The notes: a model not told the origin generated them from the sequence alone. 64,000 bases of DNA from Rhizobacter sp. (GCA_023954175.1 JAMLIM010000001.1:123901-187900); one strand, 5' to 3'. Counted from the stretch's first letter, positions 28,862 through 38,262 are shown. Numbers and translations: made by a program.

Positions 28862-31015
28862 TCAGCCGGCAGGTCGGATCAGCTCGGAGAGCTTGCGCCG
28901 CAGCAGCTTGCCAGTCGCAGTGCGCGGCAGCGCGTCGACGGCGTGCAGCCATTTCGGGCGCTGGTAGTGCTGTTGCGCCTGCGCGCGCTCGCGCAGCGCG
29001 GCCTCCACCGCCTCAGCGTCGCCGGTGCGCGCAACGAAGAAGAAGGCGATCGCGTCGACCCCGTCCTCGTCGGGCAGGATCACCGCCGCCGCTTCGATCA
29101 GCCCCGGCGTGCCGGCGGCGAGGCGCTCCTCGAGCTCGACCAGATTGACCCAGCGGCCCTTGATCTTGACGAGCGAATCCTCGCGCCCGGCGAAGCGCCA
29201 GCCGCCGCCGTCGGTCGGCACGAACAGGTCCGCCGGGCAGAACGCGCCGTCGCGGAAGCTGTCCGCCTGCGCCGCAGGCCGGTCGAGGTAGCCGAGCGAC
29301 ACGCAGCCCACGCGAAAGCACAGCCGCGTCGGGATGCCGGCGGCTGCCGACGCCGGGTCCACCGCCTGCACCTCGACGCCGGGCGAGGGCTGCAGGCCGT
29401 CGTCGCCGTCGAGCGCGGTGAGCACGAGCACGAGCGTCTCCGACGCCCCGTAACCGTCGACCATGCCGATGCCGGTCGCCTCGCGCCACGCGGCGCGCAG
29501 GCTCGCGGGCAGTGGCTCGCCGGCCGACACGCAGAGCCGGACGCCGTCGGCGGCGAGCTTCGGTGCGAGGCCCGAGTGCAGCAGGTTGCGGTAGAGCGAC
29601 GGCACGCAAAAGAGCACCGTCGGGCGCATCGCCGCCACCGTTTCGGCGACCGTCTCTGCCGTCGGCCAGCGCGGGTCGAGGATGACCGTCGCGCCGATCT
29701 TGAGCCCCGCATAGAGGCTGTTCGTCTGCGGATAGGAGAAGAACAGGCGCGAGCTCGCGAACAGCCTGTCCTCCTGCGTGATGCCGACGCGCTCGCGCGA
29801 AATGCGTTCGATGTCGCGCGCGAAGCGGTGCGCGTGGACGACCGCCTTCGGCTTGCCCGAGGTGCCCGAGGAGTGAACCCAGAACGCAGGCGTGTCCTCG
29901 TCCACGAGGCGCGGCGGGATCGGCTCGGCCGCGGCGACGGCGCGCCGCCCCTCCTCGACCAGGATGACGCGCTGCTTCCACGGCTCGGGCGTGTCGTCGG
30001 CGTTCTCGGCGACGATCACGTTGAAGCCCGCCTCGTCGAGGATGTAGCGCCATTCGGGTGCCGGGATGTGCGGGTTCACCGCCACCGCGACGCCGCCGGC
30101 CCAGATCGTGCCGAGAAAGGCGACGACCCAGTCGATGCCGTCGCAAAGCTTGATCGCGACGCGATCGCCCGGCACGAGGCCGCGCGCGCGCCAGACCGCC
30201 GCGGCCCGCGCGACGCGGTCGCGCAGCTCGGCGTAGCTGATCTGCTGATCGCCGCAGACGAGCGCGATGCGCCCCGGCTCGTGCCCTTCGAGCAGCACCG
30301 CCGCGCCATTGAGCGCCTGCAGCGCGCCACCCGGGTCGCGCGTCGCGCGCGCCGCATCGACGAGCGAATCACCACTGAACAGCCCCGCCTTGCCCTCCTG
30401 CCAGCGCGCGTATTCGGTTGCGAGGATCGCCGCGTGTTCACGCTCCTCGGCTGCGAGTTCCTTGTAGAGCAGTGCCTCGGCCGAGCCCGGCGTCACTTTC
30501 GTCACGCGCGAGATGAAGAAATCGGCAGCGCGCTTTTCGAGCGCGATCGCGATCCGGAACAGGTTGGCCGGGTCCTGCGGCCGGCTCTCGACATCGGCAA
30601 AGATCGCCGCGAGCTCGACGCGGAAGTTGTCCGACACATCGGGCGGCTCGACGTGATAGCGGCGCGAGAGCGTCTCCATGTGCTCGCCCTCCATCACGGC
30701 GAAGCGGCCGAAGAGCGCGCGCAGCGTCTCGTCGCTGCTGTCGGCCGCAGCACGCTGGTAGAACGCACGGCCGCCGAGTTCGATCTCGAAGGCCATCCGC
30801 ACCGCGGTGAGCGACTCGGCGTGCGCATGCGCAACTTCGGGCGTGCGCAACGCGAGCTCACCACCGCATTGCGGGCAGCGGCCGTAAGGGAAGGCAAAGC
30901 CTTCGCTGACCTTGCCGCACGCGCCGCATTGCCACTGCATCGGCGCGTCGGCACAGCAGATGTATGGGCCGTCGTCCTCGTCGACGAGCGGGCGGTGGCA
31001 TTTGGGGCACAGCAT
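28862..31015 (-). CDS. Rubrerythrin-like diiron domain fused to a benzoate-CoA-ligase-type enzyme
   Basis: A 717-aa fusion. Residues 1-50 hold paired Cys (C3/C6, C20/C21, C30/C33, C47/C50), the last four forming a rubredoxin- or zinc-ribbon-like CxxC-x13-CxxC. Residues 60-190 form a ferritin-like four-helix region with candidate diiron ligands, including two ExxH motifs (MEGEH and EEREH). Residues 215-717 are a complete AMP-forming acid-CoA ligase: SSGTSGKPKAVVHAH, YGASETLVL, GREDSLVKIKG and the C-terminal PRTATGKLLRRKL Lys. The ATG at 31015 has GGAGGAG 8-9 bp upstream. The ligase should activate an aromatic or alicyclic acid. The iron domain may protect or redox-gate this step. Confidence 0.9.
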   Translation of the reverse strand: MLCPKCHRPLVDEDDGPYICCADAPMQWQCGACGKVSEGFAFPYGRCPQCGGELALRTPEVAHAHAESLTAVRMAFEIELGGRAFYQRAAADSSDETLRALFGRFAVMEGEHMETLSRRYHVEPPDVSDNFRVELAAIFADVESRPQDPANLFRIAIALEKRAADFFISRVTKVTPGSAEALLYKELAAEEREHAAILATEYARWQEGKAGLFSGDSLVDAARATRDPGGALQALNGAAVLLEGHEPGRIALVCGDQQISYAELRDRVARAAAVWRARGLVPGDRVAIKLCDGIDWVVAFLGTIWAGGVAVAVNPHIPAPEWRYILDEAGFNVIVAENADDTPEPWKQRVILVEEGRRAVAAAEPIPPRLVDEDTPAFWVHSSGTSGKPKAVVHAHRFARDIERISRERVGITQEDRLFASSRLFFSYPQTNSLYAGLKIGATVILDPRWPTAETVAETVAAMRPTVLFCVPSLYRNLLHSGLAPKLAADGVRLCVSAGEPLPASLRAAWREATGIGMVDGYGASETLVLVLTALDGDDGLQPSPGVEVQAVDPASAAAGIPTRLCFRVGCVSLGYLDRPAAQADSFRDGAFCPADLFVPTDGGGWRFAGREDSLVKIKGRWVNLVELEERLAAGTPGLIEAAAVILPDEDGVDAIAFFFVARTGDAEAVEAALRERAQAQQHYQRPKWLHAVDALPRTATGKLLRRKLSELIRPAG

Positions 31016-31119
31016 TTCAGTTGCTCCTCCATGTTTCACGCGCAACCCGGCGCATGAAATCCTGTTGCGGGAACGCTTGCTCATGCGCCTCGAATGCGGA
31101 TCGCGAACGGCCGCGGATC

Positions 31120-31870
31120 ACAAGCGCTTGCGCTTGCGCATCACGCCTCGCTGCAACCGCCGGGGGGTTCTGCGCTTTGGCGTCGCGACGGGCGGTGCCT
31201 GGCAGGGGTTCGAGCGCTTTGGTGTTGCACCGGGCGATACCCGCCTTGGATTCGAGCGCTTTGGCGTCGCGCCAGGCGGTGCCCGCCGGGGGCTCATGGT
31301 TACGCGGTCGGCGCACAGCGCCGACTGCACTGCGGTTCTCGGCCAGGGGTCGCGTCGCAGAACTCGCTTCACTCACTGCGTTCGTTGCGCTCAAACAGTT
31401 GCGACGAGTCAGTTCACGAAGCGCGCTGCGCGCGCCGACCCCTGTCCTGCGATCCTCGTCGCTCCACAAATCGCCCCCGGCGGGCACCGCCTGCCGCGAC
31501 GGTTCTTCTCGTTTGTCGCGCACGACCGCGTTGCCTGCAAAGGCGCGGGCTTGAGCCACGGCGCGCCTACCGCCGCAGCGCCGAGTAGGTGAGCATTTTG
31601 GGGACACAAGCGGTCGGGGACCGCTGTGCCGCGAGCGGCCGGGCGTCCTCGCCCGGCGCGGCCTGCAAGGCCAGGGCTCGTGGCCGCGCGCGCAGCGCGC
31701 TTCGTGATCTGACCCGTCGCGACTGTCTGAACGCAGCGAACGCAGTGAGCGGTGAGCGAGCGACGATGGCCGCGAGACCGAGCATCGCAGGGCAGTCGGC
31801 GCGAAGCGCCGACCGCGGAGGTGAAGCGCCGTGGACTGCCCGGGCACGCCTTTGCCGCTCGAAACGACGC
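31120..31870 (-). repeat. Intercistronic repeat element, copy 1 (with tandem 42-bp units)
   Basis: This fills most of the 988-bp gap between the NfnAB stop (32004) and the ligase start (31015). Read with the plus strand it has four tandem 42-bp units (31128-31295), a core of about 215 bp (31296-31510) and a second module with hairpins (about 31600-31860). The core and second module recur at 41.2, 53.5 and 57.2 kb. A minus-strand ORF (31017-31991, 324 codons) runs through it and stops 1 bp before the ligase ATG. The 42-bp units translate as a 14-residue repeat of the type EPxAGTAxRDAKAL. Whether it is translated is unknown. Confidence 0.85.
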
Positions 31871-32003
31871 GCGCCAGCGAGGGCATGACAGAACGACGCG
31901 TCGAAGAAGAAACCGTCAACGTCGCAATTGGCAAACGACCCCGCGCAACAACTTCCGCGAAGACTTCGTTGTTCGAGCGCTTCGACCTCATGCCTGCGCC
32001 CCT

Positions 32004-34391
32004 TCAACGCGCAGCGGTTGCTGCTGCGTTGGCCTGCACTTCGGCATCCGCAGCCGCGTCCTGCGCGTCATCGAGAGCCGGCGGCCAATGCGCCTTGCCT
32101 TGCGTCAGCCAGGCGCCGATCGCGCGCGCCGCGCGTCGGCCGGCTGCCATCGCGAGGATCACGGTCGCGCCGCCGGTGACGATGTCGCCGCCGGCGAAGA
32201 CGCCCGGCAGATTGGTTGCCTGCGAGTCGTCGTCGGCCATGATGTAGCCGCGCTTGTCGAGCGCGAGGCCTTTCGTCGCCTGGCCGACGATCGGATTCGC
32301 CTTGGTACCGAGCGCGTAGATCACCGTGTCGCACGGCCACTCGACGAATTCGTCCTGCGGGATCGGCGTGCGCCGGCCGCGCGCGTCGGGCTCGCCGAGC
32401 ACCATCTTCTGCGCCTTCAGGCCGCGCACGTCGCCTTCGTCGTCGAGCAGCACCTCGACCGGTGCATGCAGGAAGGAGAACAGGATGCCCTCCTCGCGCG
32501 CATGGCGCAGCTCTTCGACGCGCGCCGGCGCCTCGGCCTCCGAGCGGCGGTAGACGCAGCGCACCTCGGCCGCGCCGAGGCGCTTGGCAACGCGCAGGCA
32601 GTCCATCGCGGTGTTGCCGGCGCCGATCACGACGACGCTGTCGCCGGCGCCGATCGGCGTGCCCTGGTACGGGAAGCGGTCGCCGCCCATCAGGTTCACA
32701 CGCGTCAGGAACTCGTTGGCCGAATAGACCTGCCCGGCGAACTCGCCCGGGATGCCGAGGAAGGCCGGCGCGCCGGCACCGGCGGCGACGAACACCGCGT
32801 CGTAGCCCATCGAATCGGTGAGCTGCGCGACGGAGAAGGTCTTGCCGATCACCTTGTTGGTCTCGAACTTCACGCCCTGGTCGCGCAGCTGCTGCACTTC
32901 GCGGTCGATGATGTCGCGTGGCAGGCGAAACGACGGTATGCCGTAGCGCAGCACGCCGCCGACGACGTGCAGCGCCTCGTAGACGGTGACGTCGGCGCCG
33001 AGCTTGACCAGATCCGCCGCGGCGGCCAGACCGCCCGGTCCGGAGCCGACGATCGCGACGCGGCCGAGCAGCGGCAGCGGCGGCGGCGCGACGACTTCGC
33101 TCGTCACCTTGCGCTCGGACTTCGGCTTGGCGTGGTCGCCGACGAAGCGCTCGAGCCTGCCGATCGCGACCGGCTCCATCTTTGCCTTGACGAGCACGCA
33201 CTGGATCTCGCACTGGCTTTCCTGCGGACAGACGCGGCCGCAGACGGACGGGAACGGGCTCGATTCGTGGATCGTGTCGACCGCGCCTTCGAGGTCGCGC
33301 AGCAGCAGGTGGCGGATGAAGCGCGGGATGTCGATGCGCACCGGGCAGCCTTCGATGCAGGTCGGGTTGATGCACTGGATGCAGCGCTCCGCCTCGCGCA
33401 GCGCGTCGGCCTGGCTGTAGCCGAGGTTGACCTCGTGAAAGCAGCCCGCGCGTTCGTGCGCGTCGCGCTCGGGCATCTTGACCTGCACCCGCTCGAGGGC
33501 GGAGTACTTCTTGTAGGTGCGCTTGCCCTGCTTGACGAGCAACTCTTCGAGACTGCAGACGTGCGCCTGGTCGTCGTTGGCCTGCTGTTCCTGGCGCTTG
33601 AAGCGCTTCTGGCGCGCGTGGAGTTCCTTGAAGTCGACCTGGTGGCCGTCGAAGTCGGGGCCGTCGACGCAGGCGAAGCGCACCTCACCGCCGACCGTGA
33701 CGCGGCACGAGCCGCACATGCCGGTGCCGTCGACCATGATCGTGTTGAGCGAGACCATCGTCTTCACGCCGAACGGGCGCGAGGTCTCGACGCACGCGTG
33801 CATCATCGGCATCGGGCCAATCGCGACGACGAGATCGGGCTTTTCCTCACGCTCGAGCACGTCCTGCAGCGCGGCGTTGACGAAACCCTTGCGCCCGACG
33901 CTGCCGTCGTCGGTGCACAGGATCAGCTCATCGGCCCAACGCCCTAGCTTGTCGGCCCAGAAGACGAGGTCCTTGTTGCGAAAGCCGACGATGCAGGTCG
34001 TGCGGTTGCCGGCCTCCTTGAACGCGCGCAACTGCGGGAAGATCGGCGCGACGCCCAGCCCCCCGCCGACGAGGACGACATGGCCGCCCTCACCGATCTT
34101 CTCGATGTGCTGCGGCAGGCCGAGCGGGCCGACGAAATCGGCGAACTCGTCGCCCTCGGCGAAGCTGTCGCGCATCTCACGCGTCGTCGCGCCGAGCGAC
34201 TGCACGACAACCGTGATCGTGCCGCGCTCGCGGTCGAAATCGGCCACCGTGAGCGGGATGCGCTCGCCGGCCTCGTCGAGCCGCAGCATGACGAAGTGGC
34301 CCGGCAGCGCGGCCTGCGCAACGTCCGGCGCATCGACCTCCCAGAGGAAGGTCTGATCGGAAAACTGTTCGCGACGAACGATGCGCACCAT
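32004..34391 (-). CDS. Fused NfnA-NfnB-type NAD(P)H:ferredoxin oxidoreductase
   Basis: A single 795-aa polypeptide. Residues 1-280 match NfnA/SudB: a ferredoxin-reductase-like FAD/NAD domain ending in a [2Fe-2S] site (DGTGMCGSC ... FACVDG, with the Asp ligand typical of NfnA). Residues about 300-780 match NfnB/GltD. They contain two [4Fe-4S] motifs (CIQCINPTCIEGCP and CGRVCPQESQCEIQC), the FAD site VAIVGSGPGGLAAAADL, and an NADPH site VVIGAGNTAMDCLRVAKRLG. Two-subunit NfnAB couples NADPH, NADH and ferredoxin by electron bifurcation. Beside hcrABC, a ferredoxin-dependent enzyme, it may supply or drain reduced ferredoxin. Confidence 0.88.
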   Translation of the reverse strand: MVRIVRREQFSDQTFLWEVDAPDVAQAALPGHFVMLRLDEAGERIPLTVADFDRERGTITVVVQSLGATTREMRDSFAEGDEFADFVGPLGLPQHIEKIGEGGHVVLVGGGLGVAPIFPQLRAFKEAGNRTTCIVGFRNKDLVFWADKLGRWADELILCTDDGSVGRKGFVNAALQDVLEREEKPDLVVAIGPMPMMHACVETSRPFGVKTMVSLNTIMVDGTGMCGSCRVTVGGEVRFACVDGPDFDGHQVDFKELHARQKRFKRQEQQANDDQAHVCSLEELLVKQGKRTYKKYSALERVQVKMPERDAHERAGCFHEVNLGYSQADALREAERCIQCINPTCIEGCPVRIDIPRFIRHLLLRDLEGAVDTIHESSPFPSVCGRVCPQESQCEIQCVLVKAKMEPVAIGRLERFVGDHAKPKSERKVTSEVVAPPPLPLLGRVAIVGSGPGGLAAAADLVKLGADVTVYEALHVVGGVLRYGIPSFRLPRDIIDREVQQLRDQGVKFETNKVIGKTFSVAQLTDSMGYDAVFVAAGAGAPAFLGIPGEFAGQVYSANEFLTRVNLMGGDRFPYQGTPIGAGDSVVVIGAGNTAMDCLRVAKRLGAAEVRCVYRRSEAEAPARVEELRHAREEGILFSFLHAPVEVLLDDEGDVRGLKAQKMVLGEPDARGRRTPIPQDEFVEWPCDTVIYALGTKANPIVGQATKGLALDKRGYIMADDDSQATNLPGVFAGGDIVTGGATVILAMAAGRRAARAIGAWLTQGKAHWPPALDDAQDAAADAEVQANAAATAAR

Positions 34392-34408
34392 CGGCTGGCC
34401 CTCCTGCT

Positions 34409-35395
34409 CTACGTTCCGGCCTGCGCCAGCTCGCGCAACAACCGCTGCACGAGCGCCGCTGCCACCTGACGCCGGTAGTTCGACGGCGTGACCGTGCTGC
34501 GCATCGGGCTGACCTGCTTCTGCACGAGCTTGCCGACGCGCGTGACGAGCGCTTCGTCCACCACCTCACCGGCCAACGCATCGGTGCCGGCGAGCAGCAG
34601 CGGGTGCGAATTGGTGCCCGAGACGCCGACCCGCAGCGACACGACGCGCCCGTCCTTCGACGCGAGCGCGACCGCGACCGCGGCGAGCGGAAAGTCCATC
34701 GCGCCGCGCACACGCGCCTTGTGGTAGCGGCACGCGGCACCTGCGGCGGGCGCCGGCACGCGCACGCGGGCGAGCAGCTCGTCGCGCTCGATCGTGAGGT
34801 GCGCGGCACCGTCGTCGCGGTACATCGCGTCGAGTGCGATCCAGCGCGCACCGCGCGCCGATTGCAGCTCGACCTCGGCGCCGAACGCGAGCAGCACCGG
34901 CGCGAGGTCGCCGCTGAACGCCGCATGGCAACGATGACCTTCGGGTGCGACATGGCAGGTGTCGCCGCCGCGCTTGAGGCAATACTTGTTCGCCGCGCGC
35001 CACCATTCGCTCTGGTTGTAGAACACGCAGCGCGTGTCCTGGCACAGGTTGCCGCCGAGTGTTGCCACGGTGCGGTGACCCGGCCCTGCGGCCGAGCGCG
35101 CCGCTTCGCGCAGCGCGGGCAAGCGTTCGGCGATCGATGCGTCGGTCGCGATCGTCGCCAGCGTCACGCCGGCGCCGAGCGTCAGGCCACCGTCGGCCGC
35201 CGGCTCGATCGCGGCGAAGCGCTGCAGGCCGGACATGTCGATCAGCACCTGCGGACGCTCGAGCCCGCGGCGCAGATTCGGCAACAGGTCGGTGCCGCCG
35301 GCGATGACCCGCGCGAGCGGTTCGGCGGCGAGCAGCGCAGCCGCCTCGGCGAGGCTCGCCGGGCGCTTCAACGCGAAATCGGAGAGTGCATGCAT
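34409..35395 (-). CDS. hcrB: 4-Hydroxybenzoyl-CoA reductase, FAD subunit (beta)
   Basis: HcrABC reductively removes the para-hydroxyl of 4-hydroxybenzoyl-CoA, giving benzoyl-CoA. The 328-aa beta subunit has the FAD-binding motifs VIAGGTDLLPNLRRG and TVATLGGNLCQDTRC. Unlike ordinary xanthine-oxidase-family FAD subunits, it carries the Cys-rich insertion (LCQDTRC, KYCLKRGGDTCH, GHRC) that binds the extra [4Fe-4S] cluster unique to this enzyme. Gene order C-A-B in transcription direction is compact. Spacing to hcrA is 17 bp. Confidence 0.94.
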   Translation of the reverse strand: MHALSDFALKRPASLAEAAALLAAEPLARVIAGGTDLLPNLRRGLERPQVLIDMSGLQRFAAIEPAADGGLTLGAGVTLATIATDASIAERLPALREAARSAAGPGHRTVATLGGNLCQDTRCVFYNQSEWWRAANKYCLKRGGDTCHVAPEGHRCHAAFSGDLAPVLLAFGAEVELQSARGARWIALDAMYRDDGAAHLTIERDELLARVRVPAPAAGAACRYHKARVRGAMDFPLAAVAVALASKDGRVVSLRVGVSGTNSHPLLLAGTDALAGEVVDEALVTRVGKLVQKQVSPMRSTVTPSNYRRQVAAALVQRLLRELAQAGT

Positions 35396-35412
35396 CGTGT
35401 GTTCAGGCCTGT

Positions 35413-37794
35413 TCAGACTTCCTGCGCCGCCGCTTTCGCGCGCTTCATGGCTTGCAGTTTTTGATCGCGACGGCGCTGCTGCAACGCATCCAGGACGCGA
35501 TCGGGTGTGATCGGAAGCTCGTTCAGTCGCACGCCGAGCGCATCGTGTATCGCGGCGGCGACGGCCGGCGGAAAGCCGTGCAGCCCGCCCTCGCTCGCCT
35601 CCTTCGCGCCGAACGGCCCGAGCGGGTCCATGCTTTCGACGAGCGTGACGTGGATCGGCGGCGATTCGGCGATCGTCGGGATGCGGTAGTCGATCAGGTT
35701 GCTGCGCACCGGCAGGCCGAGGTGGTACTGCGTGCCTTCGGACAAGGCCTGGCCCATGCCCATCCAGATCGCGCCCTGCACCTGGCCTTCGACCGCGAGC
35801 GGGTTGATCGCGCGGCCGCAGTCGTGCGCGATCCAGACCTGCTCGACATGCACCGCGCCGGTGTCCTCGTCGATCGCGACTTCGACGACCTGCGCGCCGT
35901 AGCTGAAGCCGGCCGTCGAGCCGACCGCCGCACCGCGGAACTTGCCGCCCTGCGTCTCGGGCGGCGTCGACCAGCCGCCCTTGACGGTGAGGGTGCCGGT
36001 CTCGACGAGCGCCGCCTGCACGCACTGCGCGAAGTCGAGCCTGCGATCGGTGCCGACGACGCCGCAGGATTCGCCGTTCCATTCGATGTCGGCAGGCGAG
36101 ACTTCGAGCCGCCTGGCTGCGGCCTCGACGAGGACGCGCTTCATCTCCTCGCCGGCGCGCAGCGCCGCGTTGCCGACCATGAACGACACGCGCGACGAAT
36201 ACGAGCCGTTGTCCTTCGGCGTCACCGCGCTGTCGGTCGCGACGACGCGGATGCGCGCCATCGGCAGCAGCAGCACCTCGGCCACGATCTGCGTCAGCAG
36301 CGTGGTCGAGCCCTGGCCGATGTCGGAGGCACCGGTCAGGATCGTGATGCCGCCGTCGAAGTCGAGCTTCAGGTTGATGACGGCGTGCGGCTCGCCGCTC
36401 CAGTGCACCGGCTTGGCCGAGCCGCTGACGTAGTGCGAGCACGCCATGCCCAGGCCACGCCGCACGCCCGGCGTTTGCGGCAGCTTGCCGCGCCGCTCGC
36501 GCCAACCGGAGAGTTTCTCGACGGCGTCCATGCACTCAGGCAAGCCGTAGGAGTTGACCTGCAGGTCGTTAAGTGTGCGGTACGGCGCCTCGATCAGGTT
36601 CGCGCGGCGCAGCGCGAACGGATCGATGCCGAGCCCGGCCGCGAGCTCGTCGAGCACCGACTCGACCGCGAAGCGCACGTTGACGGCACCGTGGCCGCGC
36701 ATCGCGCCGCACGGCGGCAGGTTGGTGTAGACGCGAAAGCCGCGGTAGCGCACCGCGCCGACGGTGTAGAGCGCGTGCAGCAGCGCGCCGGCGTAGAGGA
36801 TCGTGACGAGCCCGTAGCCGGCATAGGCGCCGCCGCGCTGCACGACCTCGGCGTCGATCGCCGTGATCTCGCCGCTCTGCTTGCAGCCGATCTTGATCCG
36901 CATCTCGCTCGCCGGCCGACCGCGATGCGTGAGGAACACCTCTTCGCGCGTCAGCTCGGTGCGCACCGCGCCGCCGGCGGCACGCGCGAGGGCGGCGGTG
37001 ATCATCTCGAAGTTGAGCGGCTCGACGCGGTGCCCGAATCCGCCGCCGACGAAGGGCTTGACGACCCGGATCTGCGCGCTGTCGAGACCGAGCGTCTGCG
37101 CCAGCATCAGGTGCAGGTAGTACGGAACCTGCGTCACCGAATGCACCGTCAGCCGTTCACGCTCGGGCTCCCACTGCGCGACGGTCGAGTTGAGCTCCAT
37201 CTGGCCGTGCGCGATCTCGGCGCAATCGAAGCTGCGCTCGATCACGAGGTCGGCCTCGGCGAAGCCGGCGTCGACATCGCCGAAATCCTGCTCGACGCGG
37301 CGTTCGATGTTGCCCGGCTTGTTGTCGTGCAGCAGCACCGCGCCTTCGGCGCGCGCGTCGGCCGCGGTGAAGAGCGCCGGCAACTCGTCGATCTCGACCT
37401 CGACTGCGGCGACCGCCGCGCGCGCTGCGGCCTCGTCGACGGCGGCAACCGCGAACAGCGGCTCGCCGCGATAGCGCACCTTGCCTTTGGCGAGCGGATA
37501 CTCGTTCTGCGCGATCGGGATCACGCCGTAGGGCGCAGAGAAGTCCTCCCCCGTGATGACGGCGTGCACGCCGGGCAGCGCGAGTGCGCGATCGGTGTGG
37601 ATCGCGCGGATGACGCCGTGCGCGATCGGCGAACGCGCGATCAGACCGAACAGCGTTTCGCCGAGCGGCAGATCGGCGGTGTAGCGCGCGCGGCCGGTCA
37701 CCTTCTCGATGCCGTCGACGAGCGGCATGCGCTCGCCGATCGACCGCGTCGGCGGCGCCGGCGGCTTCGGCAGTCCGACGTGCTCGTGTCTCAT
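35413..37794 (-). CDS. hcrA: 4-Hydroxybenzoyl-CoA reductase, molybdenum subunit (alpha)
   Basis: A 793-aa xanthine-oxidase-family molybdopterin subunit. It has an N-terminal xanthine-dehydrogenase-like domain (IGERMPLVDGIEKVTGRARYTAD) and the molybdopterin-binding domain with VGGGFGHR, CGAMRGHGAVN, GASDIGQGSTT and the C-terminal GPFGAKEASEGG, in which the active-site Glu of the family lies. Length fits the roughly 755-790 residues of HcrA in Thauera and Rhodopseudomonas. It overlaps hcrC (ATGA). It acts in the cytoplasm with the iron-sulfur and FAD subunits and takes electrons from ferredoxin. Confidence 0.93.
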   Translation of the reverse strand: MRHEHVGLPKPPAPPTRSIGERMPLVDGIEKVTGRARYTADLPLGETLFGLIARSPIAHGVIRAIHTDRALALPGVHAVITGEDFSAPYGVIPIAQNEYPLAKGKVRYRGEPLFAVAAVDEAAARAAVAAVEVEIDELPALFTAADARAEGAVLLHDNKPGNIERRVEQDFGDVDAGFAEADLVIERSFDCAEIAHGQMELNSTVAQWEPERERLTVHSVTQVPYYLHLMLAQTLGLDSAQIRVVKPFVGGGFGHRVEPLNFEMITAALARAAGGAVRTELTREEVFLTHRGRPASEMRIKIGCKQSGEITAIDAEVVQRGGAYAGYGLVTILYAGALLHALYTVGAVRYRGFRVYTNLPPCGAMRGHGAVNVRFAVESVLDELAAGLGIDPFALRRANLIEAPYRTLNDLQVNSYGLPECMDAVEKLSGWRERRGKLPQTPGVRRGLGMACSHYVSGSAKPVHWSGEPHAVINLKLDFDGGITILTGASDIGQGSTTLLTQIVAEVLLLPMARIRVVATDSAVTPKDNGSYSSRVSFMVGNAALRAGEEMKRVLVEAAARRLEVSPADIEWNGESCGVVGTDRRLDFAQCVQAALVETGTLTVKGGWSTPPETQGGKFRGAAVGSTAGFSYGAQVVEVAIDEDTGAVHVEQVWIAHDCGRAINPLAVEGQVQGAIWMGMGQALSEGTQYHLGLPVRSNLIDYRIPTIAESPPIHVTLVESMDPLGPFGAKEASEGGLHGFPPAVAAAIHDALGVRLNELPITPDRVLDALQQRRRDQKLQAMKRAKAAAQEV

Positions 37795-38261
37795 GCGCGT
37801 GCCTCCGCCGCCGCCTGCACCGATTCGATGATCTTCACGTAGCCGGTGCAGCGGCACAGGTTGCCCGACAGCGCCTCGCGTATCTCGGTCTCGCTCGGAT
37901 CGCTCTCGCGACGCAGCAGTGCCTCGGCCGCCATCACCATGCCGGGCGTGCAGAAGCCGCACTGGGTGCCGAGCTTCTCGTGGAAGGCCTGCTGCAGCGC
38001 GCTCATGCGGCCGCCCTCGACCAGACCCTCGATCGTCTCGATGCGCCGGCCTTCGACGCTCGCCGCGAGCGTGATGCACGACAAGCGCGGCTCGCCGTCG
38101 ACGAGCACGGTGCAGGCGCCGCATTCGCCGCCGTCGCAGCCCTGCTTGGTGCCGGTCAACGCAAGCTTGTTGCGCAGCACTTCGAGCAGCAGCGCGCTGT
38201 CCGTCGCGGCGAGGTCGTGGTCGCGGCCGTTGACGTTCAGGCAGAGCAGTCGTTTGGACAT
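37791..38261 (-). CDS. hcrC: 4-Hydroxybenzoyl-CoA reductase, 2Fe-2S subunit (gamma)
   Basis: A 156-aa protein with two [2Fe-2S] clusters. The plant-type site is CDGGECGACTVLVDG...C (about residues 40-62) and the second, C-terminal site is CGFCTPGMVM ... CRCTGY. This is the standard small subunit of xanthine-oxidase-family enzymes. It begins 1 bp after the padJ stop and overlaps hcrA, so the pad and hcr genes are one transcription unit here. It relays electrons to the molybdenum subunit. Confidence 0.94.
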   Translation of the reverse strand: MSKRLLCLNVNGRDHDLAATDSALLLEVLRNKLALTGTKQGCDGGECGACTVLVDGEPRLSCITLAASVEGRRIETIEGLVEGGRMSALQQAFHEKLGTQCGFCTPGMVMAAEALLRRESDPSETEIREALSGNLCRCTGYVKIIESVQAAAEARA

Positions 38262-38262
38262 T

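Noticed and set aside
25194-31015. Standard 2-aminobenzoyl-CoA (abm) cluster
   Set aside because: The ligase, crotonases, dehydrogenase and acyl-CoA dehydrogenase resemble that set in part, but the diagnostic 2-aminobenzoyl-CoA monooxygenase/reductase gene is absent; the alicyclic-acid alternative fits the BadH-like protein better.
28028-31057. A 1009-codon plus-strand open frame across the crotonase and ligase genes
   Set aside because: Its composition is Arg/Asp/His-biased and it crosses two well-supported minus-strand genes and their junction; no domain is visible.
31017-31991. Calling the repeat-spanning ORFs as ordinary protein genes
   Set aside because: Copies differ by frame-shifting indels in the second module, composition is Arg/Ser/Ala-rich, and several other frames are equally open. 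They are reported as repeats with a coding hypothesis instead.
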